5,251 nucleotides of DNA, from NCBI GenBank assembly GCA_903839955.1, contig CAIMEI010000080.1, positions 1 to 5,251 on the forward strand. The letters run 5' to 3'. The stretch is from Candidatus Falkowiibacteriota bacterium (GTDB taxonomy: Bacteria; Patescibacteriota; Patescibacteriia; Patescibacteriales; UBA12465). Shown one piece after another: positions 1-4,988 of this stretch; the stretch's first letter is position 1; every line of letters begins with the position of its first letter. Position numbers and translations under genes: made by a program. The notes under the pieces are model-generated. The model was not told the DNA's origin, did no database searches, and saw only the letters and a program-made list of their open reading frames with translations.

Positions 1-1
1 G

Positions 2-274
2 CCAATCTGCGCCAAGGGAAACTATTCCCTGCGCATCGAAGGCCGCCGCACCGGGGCCATTCAAAACTACGAAGCCATCGCCGGCAAAAGAATCGGCGAA
101 GACTGGTTCCGCTTTGCCGCTGGAGTAATGAGCGAATATCGCAACAATCTCCGCCTCGCCCCATCCTTTGAATTTTACAAAGACTGGAAAGGCCGCCACG
201 GAAGATTTGTTACCGAAGTTCGTTACGATATGCTCTACCAAGCCTGGAGCATATACTTAACCGCTAAGTACTAA
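2..274 (+). CDS. C-terminal fragment of an unrecognised strand-rich protein
   Basis: An open frame enters from the left edge and ends at TAA 272-274, giving the last 90 residues of a longer protein whose start lies outside the window. I do not recognise the family. The fragment is rich in aromatic and charged residues. Its last third alternates polar and hydrophobic residues in stretches suggestive of beta strands (about residues 50-62, 68-80 and 81-90), with a KGRHG turn at 63-67 and a terminal tyrosine. Such a pattern can occur at the end of a beta-barrel or other all-beta domain, but 90 residues cannot decide this. Codon third positions favour C, as in the neighbouring genes. Two intrinsic terminators follow within 75 bases, which supports this as the true gene end. 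I am fairly sure that it is coding and have no assignment of function. Confidence 0.7.
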   Translation, partial: PICAKGNYSLRIEGRRTGAIQNYEAIAGKRIGEDWFRFAAGVMSEYRNNLRLAPSFEFYKDWKGRHGRFVTEVRYDMLYQAWSIYLTAKY

Positions 275-284
275 CCCTACCTAT

Positions 285-313
285 AAAAGCCGCAAAATTA
301 TTTGCGGCTTTTT
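285..313 (+). terminator. Intrinsic terminator of the first gene
   Basis: A perfect 12-bp stem (285-296 with 301-312) encloses the 4-base loop ATTA, and the stem's 3' arm ends in a run of five T. The core is AGCCGCAAA pairing with TTTGCGGCT. It starts 10 bases after the stop codon at 274, so it belongs to the upstream partial gene. The upstream A-run also gives it some capacity on the opposite strand. Confidence 0.9.
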
Positions 314-316
314 CAT

Positions 317-345
317 AAAATCCGCTGATTATAGCGGGTTTTTTT
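317..345 (+). terminator. Second, tandem intrinsic terminator
   Basis: A 10-bp stem (317-326 with 333-342, one G-T wobble) with a 6-base loop is followed by a T-run at 339-345. It lies only 3 bases after the first terminator. Its T-run ends 7 bases before the extended -10 element of the next gene, so it insulates that promoter from read-through. Confidence 0.8.
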
Positions 346-351
346 GTTTAT

Positions 352-360
352 TGATATAAT
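352..360 (+). promoter_or_regulatory. Extended -10 promoter of the acyltransferase gene
   Basis: TGATATAAT at 352-360 is a perfect extended -10 element (TGN plus TATAAT). No good -35 hexamer is seen 16-18 bases upstream, where the terminator stem lies; extended -10 promoters can do without one. The expected transcription start, about 7 bases downstream, falls at 366-368. That is on or next to the start codon, so the message should have almost no leader. Confidence 0.65.
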
Positions 361-365
361 AGGCG

Positions 366-1535
366 GTGATGATATCGGCGACTCCCAAAATAAAATACCT
401 TGATGGCTTGCGCGGATTAGCGGCGCTGATGGTTTTTTTGAACCACTTTCTAACCGCTTTTTATCCCGTCCTTTATTGGGGTCTGGCGACGCCGGAAAAA
501 TTCCGCAGCGGCTGGGGGCTTTTTATTTCCGGCTCGTTTTTCAATCTCATTTACAACGGCAACTTCGCAATTTGTCTTTTTTTCATCCTCAGTGGCTATG
601 TCCTGAGCCAAAAATTTTTCCGAGAAAAAAAATTGACCATCATCAGCGCGGGCGCCCTCAAAAGATATCCGCGCCTTTTTATTCCCGTCTTCTGCTCCAT
701 GATCCTCGCTTTCGTGCTCCTAAAGTTTTCTCTGCTCCACAATCAAGAGGCCGCCGCCCTGAGCGGCTCTGATTGGTTTCGCTCCCTATTTTCCTTCCGG
801 CCCGGTGGGAAAAATTTTCTCTACCAGGCCTTCTTCGGCGTCTTCTTCCAGCACCAGAGCGACTACAATCTTGCCCTCTGGACCATGACCTACGAATTTT
901 TCGGCTCCTTTTTGGTCTTTGCTTTCAGCGCTATTTTCCTCAAGATTAGAAAAAAATCAGCTTTCTACCTGGTGCTGATTCTTTTTTTCCTAAAAACTTA
1001 TTACCTGGCTTTTGCTCTCGGCCTTCTCTTGAGCGACTTGCATGCCCGGCGCCATAATATTTTTCAAGAATTAGAAAAACGCCAATATCTCCTCTGGCCC
1101 CTACTGGCGCTAGGAATTTTCCTGGGCTCCTACCCCACAAACATCGCCACCAGCGGCACAATTTACGGCTTTTTCAATATTTTCGGCCTCAGCTATTTAG
1201 TCATTCTCCTGCACACCCTCGGTGCCTTCTTGGTGATGCTCACTCTCTTAAGTTCTACCCGAATGCAAAATTTTTTCGCCGCCCGGCCCTTCAATTTTTT
1301 GGGAAAAATTTCTTTCTCCTTCTACTTGATCCACCTGATTTTCATCTGTTCTTTCTCCAGTTTTCTCTTTGTCTGGCTGGCTAATTATTTGCCCTATAAT
1401 CTGAATTTTCTCGTCACTTTCGCCGTTACGGTGCCCTTATTATTTATTTTAGCTAATCTATTTTATCGTTTCGTTGATCGGCCGGCGATTGATTTCTCCA
1501 GGCGCTTGGCCGGCTGGCTGACGAAGAAAAATTAA
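366..1535 (+). CDS. Membrane acyltransferase, acyltransferase-3 (OafA-like) family
   Basis: This 389-residue integral membrane protein probably moves an acyl group, often acetyl, onto a cell-surface sugar or envelope polymer; the acceptor cannot be told from sequence. Family marks are in order: YLDGLRGLAAL with N26-H27 at residues 11-27 (the conserved His after the GLRG motif), FFILSGYVLS at 72-81, KRYPRLFIP at 99-107, LWTMTYEFFGS at 171-181 with Glu177, LGKISFSFYLIHL at 312-324 with His323, and FVDRP at 369-373 near the C-terminus. About ten hydrophobic segments fill the rest, and the length is typical of the family. An in-frame stop at 360-362 limits the start to GTG 366 or ATG 369. ATG 369 fits a leaderless start or a very close AGGCGG. 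The gene stands alone between terminators, with no sugar-pathway neighbours in view to hint at the acceptor. Confidence 0.9.
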   Translation: MMISATPKIKYLDGLRGLAALMVFLNHFLTAFYPVLYWGLATPEKFRSGWGLFISGSFFNLIYNGNFAICLFFILSGYVLSQKFFREKKLTIISAGALKRYPRLFIPVFCSMILAFVLLKFSLLHNQEAAALSGSDWFRSLFSFRPGGKNFLYQAFFGVFFQHQSDYNLALWTMTYEFFGSFLVFAFSAIFLKIRKKSAFYLVLILFFLKTYYLAFALGLLLSDLHARRHNIFQELEKRQYLLWPLLALGIFLGSYPTNIATSGTIYGFFNIFGLSYLVILLHTLGAFLVMLTLLSSTRMQNFFAARPFNFLGKISFSFYLIHLIFICSFSSFLFVWLANYLPYNLNFLVTFAVTVPLLFILANLFYRFVDRPAIDFSRRLAGWLTKKN

Positions 1536-1562
1536 AAAAGAGCGGTCAATATGACTGCTCTT
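1534..1562 (-). terminator. Intrinsic terminator of the minus-strand 140-residue gene
   Basis: An 11-bp stem (1538-1548 with 1552-1562, one G-T wobble) has a 3-base loop. Read on the minus strand it is followed by a run of T from the A-tract at 1534-1539. The stem contains the TGA stop codon (1546-1548) of the gene it ends. Its T-run reaches the stop codon of the convergent acyltransferase gene. Confidence 0.75.
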
Positions 1563-1968
1563 CGGGGCTTCTAAAATAAAAAAGACTATTTTTAGCTCCC
1601 CTTTCTTTATCCAAAAAAACATTAACCTCTTCAATCATCACCTTAATAATGTCTGAAAAATAGCTAACGGAAAAACGCTTAAACATTTTTCTGATGTTGG
1701 ATTTTTCCAAAGACTCACTTTTTTTGGATAATGCCAAAAAAGCAAGATAAGTTTCCCGGTCAGCAAAAACCCGGAAGTACTCTTGAATCTTACTAACTTC
1801 TTCGGCGAATAATTCTTTTTCCTGTTTGCTTCCCAGCATCAGCGCTAGGCAGGAAAAGTAATCCAACATAATTTCTGTTTGTTTCTTGTAAATCACTCCA
1901 ACCTGATATCTGGCTAACACCCAGCGGATTGAAGCAAAAGTTTTTTTAATGGCCTCCACTCTTTTCAT
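1546..1968 (-). CDS. Unrecognised 140-residue helical protein, AT-rich gene
   Basis: I do not recognise this protein. It has no signal peptide or clear membrane segment, and it looks almost wholly helical with heptad-like charged and hydrophobic stretches (about residues 3-45, 50-75 and 78-122), ending in a short polar tail. The start is firm: ATG 1968 is preceded by AAGGAGG at 7-base spacing, the best Shine-Dalgarno in the window. The gene follows the helicase by 88 bases on the same strand, with a possible promoter in the gap. A terminator overlaps its stop codon. It is AT-rich: 1621-1920 holds about 37% G+C, against 63% in the helicase stretch 2401-2460, which suggests a different origin. 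A helical-bundle accessory or regulatory protein is possible but only a guess. Confidence 0.8.
   Translation of the reverse strand: MKRVEAIKKTFASIRWVLARYQVGVIYKKQTEIMLDYFSCLALMLGSKQEKELFAEEVSKIQEYFRVFADRETYLAFLALSKKSESLEKSNIRKMFKRFSVSYFSDIIKVMIEEVNVFLDKERGAKNSLFYFRSPEEQSY
1564..1608 (+). terminator. Possible terminator for the acyltransferase mRNA
   Basis: GGGG 1564-1567 pairs with CCCC 1598-1601, and CTAAAA 1571-1576 pairs with TTTTAG 1590-1595. A small internal loop separates the two helices, and TTTCTTT follows at 1602-1608. The hairpin is interrupted, so it is weaker than the others. It lies inside the 3' end of the opposite-strand gene. The acyltransferase gene shows no better terminator close to its stop codon. 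Confidence 0.35.
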
Positions 1969-1975
1969 GATATTT

Positions 1976-1982
1976 CCTCCTT
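1976..1982 (-). promoter_or_regulatory. Strong Shine-Dalgarno of the 140-residue gene
   Basis: On the minus strand AAGGAGG lies 7 bases before ATG 1968. This is a near-ideal ribosome binding site and fixes the start. It contrasts with the mtaB-like, acyltransferase and 30-codon genes here, which lack a well-placed one. Confidence 0.9.
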
Positions 1983-2015
1983 TTTTAAATGAACGTTATT
2001 AACCGTGAATTACTA

Positions 2016-2044
2016 AAATTAGCACTCCAAAGGGCAGCCGTCAA
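2016..2044 (-). promoter_or_regulatory. Possible promoter for the 140-residue gene
   Basis: On the minus strand TTGACG (2039-2044) is separated by 17 bases from TAATTT (2016-2021). The -35 is good and the -10 keeps only 3 of 6 consensus bases, though these include the key A and final T. A start near 2009 would give a leader of about 40 bases carrying the Shine-Dalgarno. Read-through from the helicase is an alternative or additional source of transcript. Confidence 0.35.
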
Positions 2045-2056
2045 ACCGGACTGGCC

Positions 2057-3382
2057 TTAAAACAGACTCTTCTTTTTCTGATTCAAAAAACCTTCAGTAA
2101 TTTTCTTCTTCTCTTTCGGCTTCAGCGCCTGAAACCAAAGCAAATCTTTCTTCGAATATTCGCGCAATTTTCCATCAAGCGCCAAAACTTTTTCGTCCAC
2201 TCGGAGCGCCAGATGATTAATGCCAAGCAGGCGGATGCCGGCCAGCGAACGGACGCGCGACAAGGCCACGTAGCCCATCCCAAATTCAAAAGAGCGGCTC
2301 AAATCAATTTCCGCACAATCCAAACTCATTCCCTGGCTCTTGTGAATAGTGATGGCCCAGGCCAAACGAAGCGGTACTTGAGAGAGCGAAGCCAAGGTTT
2401 CATTATCCTCACCGACGCGCCAAGTTTCCGGCCGCGCTGCAATCAGGGCACCGCGCAAAGTTTTCACAATCGGAAAACCATCCTCATCAAAGCCGACCAC
2501 TTCCCCCACGGTGCCATTAACAAAACCGCGGGTAAAATTATTGCGGACAAACATCACAATCGCGCCGACCTTCAGCTCTAATTTTTCCGGTGCCAAACAG
2601 CCATCTTTGATTTTCTTCACCAAATTTGCTGGACCGTGCGCCTTCATCTCGTAATAACGCGGCGGCTGGGAAATTTTTTCTAGTTCAAAAATATTATGCG
2701 CGTCTACTTTTTGATTATGGGTAAATAATTTTGTCGGCGAAAGCGGAAAATCCAAGTCCGCCTCCAGACGTTCCGCCAAAACCGCCAGAGTTTTCTCCGG
2801 AAAACGATTAGCGCGGATGTCGGCGAGCACCTTGGAAAAACGCGCATCGTCCTGACGGAATTGTTCCTCCAAATAACAAATTCTCAGTTTCAACTCCTGC
2901 CAGGCCTCTGACTCAAAAACGGTTTCGCTGCTTTCTTCGCCGTGGCGCACTGGCGGCAACTGAAAAAAGTCGCCGCACAAAATCACCTGCAGGCCGCCAA
3001 AAGGCCGTAAATCCGCCCGCAAAGCGCGGCAGACCGTATCCACCAAATCAAAGCGCTTGGCGTCCAGCATGGAAATTTCATCAATAATCAAAACGCGCGC
3101 CGTTTTTACGCGTTCCGCCGTCGGCTGATTGTGAATAATTTTTTTGAGCTTGCGCTGATCCAAGCGGTCTTCAATACCAATGCCGCACCAAGAATGAATG
3201 GTTCGTCCGTCCAGGTGGGTGGCGGCGATACCCGTGGAAGCGGTCACTCCGACCGTGATTTTCTTTTCCTTGAGATACTCCAGGTATTTATTTAACAAAA
3301 AAGTCTTGCCGCAACCGGCTGGGCCGGTTAAAAAAATATTCTCGCCCGTTTTTATTATTTCCAACGCTTCTTTCTGTGTCAT
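2057..3382 (-). CDS. PIF1-like SF1B DNA helicase
   Basis: A 441-residue ATP-driven helicase of the PIF1/RecD-like SF1B group, expected to move 5' to 3' on single-stranded DNA in the cytoplasm and to act at replication or repair structures. Motifs in order: Walker A GPAGCGKT (20-27), motif Ia TASTGIAA (47-54), Walker B VLIIDEISM (97-105), motif III CGDFFQLPP (136-144), EEQFRQ with Arg166 (motif IV), and the UvrD_C_2-type end with AITIHKSQGMSLD (343-355) and YVALSRVRS (371-379), the PIF1 signature carrying the arginine finger. All catalytic positions are intact. The tail after about 390 is short and lysine-rich, with none of the extra C-terminal domains some homologues have. The gene starts 5 bases after the mtaB stop; that stop TAA runs into the AAGG ribosome site, implying translational coupling. 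Confidence 0.93.
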   Translation of the reverse strand: MTQKEALEIIKTGENIFLTGPAGCGKTFLLNKYLEYLKEKKITVGVTASTGIAATHLDGRTIHSWCGIGIEDRLDQRKLKKIIHNQPTAERVKTARVLIIDEISMLDAKRFDLVDTVCRALRADLRPFGGLQVILCGDFFQLPPVRHGEESSETVFESEAWQELKLRICYLEEQFRQDDARFSKVLADIRANRFPEKTLAVLAERLEADLDFPLSPTKLFTHNQKVDAHNIFELEKISQPPRYYEMKAHGPANLVKKIKDGCLAPEKLELKVGAIVMFVRNNFTRGFVNGTVGEVVGFDEDGFPIVKTLRGALIAARPETWRVGEDNETLASLSQVPLRLAWAITIHKSQGMSLDCAEIDLSRSFEFGMGYVALSRVRSLAGIRLLGINHLALRVDEKVLALDGKLREYSKKDLLWFQALKPKEKKKITEGFLNQKKKSLF

Positions 3383-3385
3383 TTA

Positions 3386-3389
3386 CCTT
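3386..3389 (-). promoter_or_regulatory. Ribosome site of the helicase overlapping the mtaB stop codon
   Basis: The minus strand reads TAAGGTAAATG. The mtaB TAA (3390-3388) shares its two A bases with AAGG, and the helicase ATG follows after 3 more bases. The spacing is short for an independent Shine-Dalgarno, so ribosomes finishing mtaB probably help start the helicase. Confidence 0.6.
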
Positions 3390-4659
3390 AAATCTTAATC
3401 TGAATTAATTGGCCGATCTTTTTTTCCGCCGTTTCTTTTGTTAGACCGACTTTTGAAAGTGGCCAGACTAAATCAAAATAAAATTCCGTTTTCAATCTAA
3501 CCTGGTCATCAAAAACCGCCTCCAAAATCACCGGCAATTCCTGGCCCGCCAATTCTTTCATTATTTTCTGGCGATATTTTTCTTCTAATTTATCCGATAA
3601 ATCTCTCAATTCTCGCGCCCTTCTTTTAATTTCTCGGCTTTCAATTTTATTCGGCATGGTAAAAGCCGGCGTCTTTTCGTGCGCCGAAAAAGGGAAAACA
3701 TGAATCTTACTAAAACCGATTTCGGCCGCGAATTCTAGGGTTTTTTGAAAATCATCCTCAGTCGCTCCCGGGAAACCAACGATAATGTCCGTCGTCAAAG
3801 CGATTAGCGGCAAATTTTGACGCAAAGCGGCCACGCGGGCGCGAAAATATTCCGTGTCGTAGGGACGGCGCATTAATTTTAAAATTTTATCGGACCCGGA
3901 CTGTAAAGAAATATGCAGGTGCTGACAAATCTGCGGATTATTTTTCATCAGAGAAATTAATTCATCATCGACTTCGTTGATTTCAATAGAACTCAAACGA
4001 ATTCTTCCCAAACCCGGCAAAGCCAAGAGGGCGCGCAAAAGATTATTCAAAGAAGTCTTTCCATCTTCAAAATCTTGGCCGTAACGACCCAGGTGAATGC
4101 CCGCCAAAACAATTTCCGCAAAACCAGCTTTGATCGCCCGCCGCGCTTCCTCCAATAATTCGCCCGAGGAGCGACTCTGGATACGGCCGCGCGCATAAGG
4201 GATGATGCAGTAGCTGCAAAATTGGTTGCAACCGTCGCCGACCTTCAAAAAATAACGCGACCAGTCGTCGGACAAAGCCAGGCCGCTTTCGAAATTGCCA
4301 TCTTGTTCGCTCTCCAGAGAAAACCAAGCGCTGATTATTTTCAAAAGTTCTTTTTTCTTTCCGACACCCCACCAAAAAACACCATCCGCATCAAAAACGC
4401 CGAGCTCTCGGTCATTGGTTTGCGGCCAACAACCCGAAATGACAATTCTCGCCTCTGGATATTTTCGCTTCAAAACATTAAGTATCTGACGATCTTTGGC
4501 GACAGCCGTTTTAGTGACTGTGCAAGTATTTAAGATTACCAAATCCGGCCTTTCCGCCGAAGCTAAAAAGCCCAAAGATTCCAAATCCGCGGCCAAGGAG
4601 GCCCCGTCGTATTGGTTTACTTTACAGCCCAAAGATTGGATAAAAAATCGGTAACTCAT
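3388..4659 (-). CDS. mtaB: MtaB-type tRNA t6A37 methylthiotransferase (radical SAM)
   Basis: A 423-residue radical-SAM enzyme that converts t6A to ms2t6A at position 37 of tRNA, next to the anticodon, using two 4Fe-4S clusters. The N-terminal methylthiotransferase domain carries LGCKVNQYD with Cys12, NTCTV with Cys46 and SGCW with Cys77. The radical-SAM motif CNQFCSYC gives Cys144, Cys148 and Cys151. RLSSIEINEV (about 220-229) and LHISLQSGSD (about 248-257) follow, and a degenerate TRAM-like domain fills the last 50 or so residues. KVNQYD and the SSIE stretch favour MtaB over MiaB or RimO. I choose ATG 4659: the frame runs on to a TTG at 4695, but that TTG begins a -35 box, so it should not be transcribed. 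The gene leads the helicase and is divergent from tRNA-Lys(UUU), its likely substrate. Confidence 0.9.
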   Translation of the reverse strand: MSYRFFIQSLGCKVNQYDGASLAADLESLGFLASAERPDLVILNTCTVTKTAVAKDRQILNVLKRKYPEARIVISGCWPQTNDRELGVFDADGVFWWGVGKKKELLKIISAWFSLESEQDGNFESGLALSDDWSRYFLKVGDGCNQFCSYCIIPYARGRIQSRSSGELLEEARRAIKAGFAEIVLAGIHLGRYGQDFEDGKTSLNNLLRALLALPGLGRIRLSSIEINEVDDELISLMKNNPQICQHLHISLQSGSDKILKLMRRPYDTEYFRARVAALRQNLPLIALTTDIIVGFPGATEDDFQKTLEFAAEIGFSKIHVFPFSAHEKTPAFTMPNKIESREIKRRARELRDLSDKLEEKYRQKIMKELAGQELPVILEAVFDDQVRLKTEFYFDLVWPLSKVGLTKETAEKKIGQLIQIKI

Positions 4660-4666
4660 GTTTAAC

Positions 4667-4695
4667 AGTATAAAGACCGCGCCACCCCTTGTCAA
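4667..4695 (-). promoter_or_regulatory. Sigma70 promoter of mtaB, giving a leaderless message
   Basis: On the minus strand TTGACA (4690-4695) and TATACT (4667-4672) are separated by exactly 17 bases, close to the full consensus. Only GTTAAAC lies between the -10 and ATG 4659, so transcription should begin at or one base before the start codon. No Shine-Dalgarno is present. Confidence 0.8.
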
Positions 4696-4717
4696 AGTGG
4701 AATTAGTTTGATATTAT
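4689..4717 (+). promoter_or_regulatory. Promoter of tRNA-Lys, sharing its -35 with the mtaB promoter
   Basis: TTGTCA (4689-4694) and TATTAT (4712-4717) are 17 bases apart, each 5 of 6 to consensus, and TGA before the -10 makes it an extended -10. The predicted start near 4724 leaves a leader of about 22 bases for RNase P to remove. The -35 bases are the same base pairs used by the opposite-strand mtaB promoter. Confidence 0.7.
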
Positions 4718-4745
4718 CAAATTGTTTTTTAACTAGCAGAAATAG

Positions 4746-4818
4746 GCGCTCATAGCTCAGTTGGTAGAGCAGATCCCTTTTAAGGATAAGGTCGCAGGTT
4801 CGAGTCCTGCTGGGCGCA
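4746..4818 (+). tRNA. tRNA-Lys(UUU)
   Basis: The cloverleaf folds fully. The acceptor is 4746-4752 with 4811-4817 (one T-G wobble), and the D-arm is GCTC 4755-4758 with GAGC 4767-4770. The anticodon loop CTTTTAA at 4777-4783 has anticodon TTT at 4779-4781. The variable loop is AGGTC, and the T-arm is GCAGG 4794-4798 with CCTGC 4806-4810 around loop TTCGAGT. The discriminator base is A4818, as expected for lysine. CCA is not encoded, so it must be added by nucleotidyltransferase. One oddity is that the outermost anticodon-stem pair 27-43 is G-A (4772 and 4788). A37 is in place for t6A and ms2t6A. The tRNA decodes AAA and AAG. Confidence 0.97.
4801..4811 (+). repeat. 11-base direct repeat, copy in the tRNA 3' part
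   Basis: CGAGTCCTGCT inside the T-arm and acceptor of tRNA-Lys recurs exactly at 4981-4991, 180 bases downstream. Integrases that use tRNA genes leave such duplications of the 3' end. This one is short and stops well before the tRNA end, so it is only suggestive of an attachment site. Confidence 0.5.
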
Positions 4819-4826
4819 CAAAACGG

Positions 4827-4853
4827 AAAACTTGGCGAAAAGCCAAGTTTTTT
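4827..4853 (+). terminator. Intrinsic terminator of tRNA-Lys
   Basis: AAAACTTGGC at 4827-4836 pairs with GCCAAGTTTT at 4842-4851 around the loop GAAAA. T-rich sequence follows (T to 4853, then GTTTTG). It begins 9 bases after the tRNA and should end a single-gene tRNA transcript. Confidence 0.88.
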
Positions 4854-4874
4854 GTTTTGTGTTGGCAATCCTCA

Positions 4875-4988
4875 AGGACTCGAAAGTCGGAGCCCATGTG
4901 CCGAAGGCACGGGCGAGACCGGGTCGGGGCGCTTGCTTTTCACCGAGTGAAGCGAGAGGGAAAAGCTTAGCGACCGTGACCGAGTCCT
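4875..4988. repeat. GC-rich palindromic element with tRNA T-arm-like ends
   Basis: The element is bounded by AGGACTCG (4875-4882) and its exact inverse CGAGTCCT (4981-4988). Inside are a strong hairpin, GCCC-AT-GTGCC (4892-4902) against GGCAC-GGGC (4906-4914), and a second one, GCTTTTC (4935-4941) against GAAAAGC (4960-4966), with GGTCG 4922-4926 able to pair with CGACC 4971-4975. It has no credible ORF. The ends repeat T-arm sequence of the adjacent tRNA: AGGACTCGAA (4875-4884) is the exact reverse complement of tRNA bases 4799-4808, and the right end repeats 4801-4811. A miniature mobile element, a structured RNA or a relic of tRNA-targeted integration all fit. It accounts for most of the non-coding stretch between the tRNA and the 30-codon ORF. 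Confidence 0.55.

Noticed and set aside
2020..2028. TTAGCACTC, one half of a CIRCE heat-shock operator (HrcA site)
   Set aside because: The second half, GAGTGCTAA, is missing at the required 9-base distance, and no chaperone gene is near. A single 9-base match is plausible by chance.
2034..2056. A hairpin after the helicase stop (CAGCCG against CGG-A-CTG) as a helicase terminator
   Set aside because: The stem is short with a bulged base, and only TTT follows on the minus strand, so I do not call it. Read-through into the 140-residue gene is possible.
2213..2581. A 122-codon + strand ORF opposite the helicase
   Set aside because: It lies wholly within the antisense of the helicase's conserved C-terminal motifs and has no ribosome site or recognisable protein character.
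4222..4533. Antisense ORFs opposite mtaB
   Set aside because: They mirror the conserved radical-SAM region on the other strand and have no initiation signals of their own.
4657..4695. A longer mtaB start at TTG 4695 adding 12 residues
   Set aside because: The TTG is part of the TTGACA -35 box and lies upstream of the predicted transcription start. The family's conserved N-terminus begins right after ATG 4659.
4761..4970. A 69-codon + strand ORF across the tRNA and the palindromic element
   Set aside because: It starts inside tRNA-Lys, crosses the terminator and encodes the SSPAGRT-type peptide that arises when tRNA T-arms are translated. It is an artefact of structured RNA sequence.
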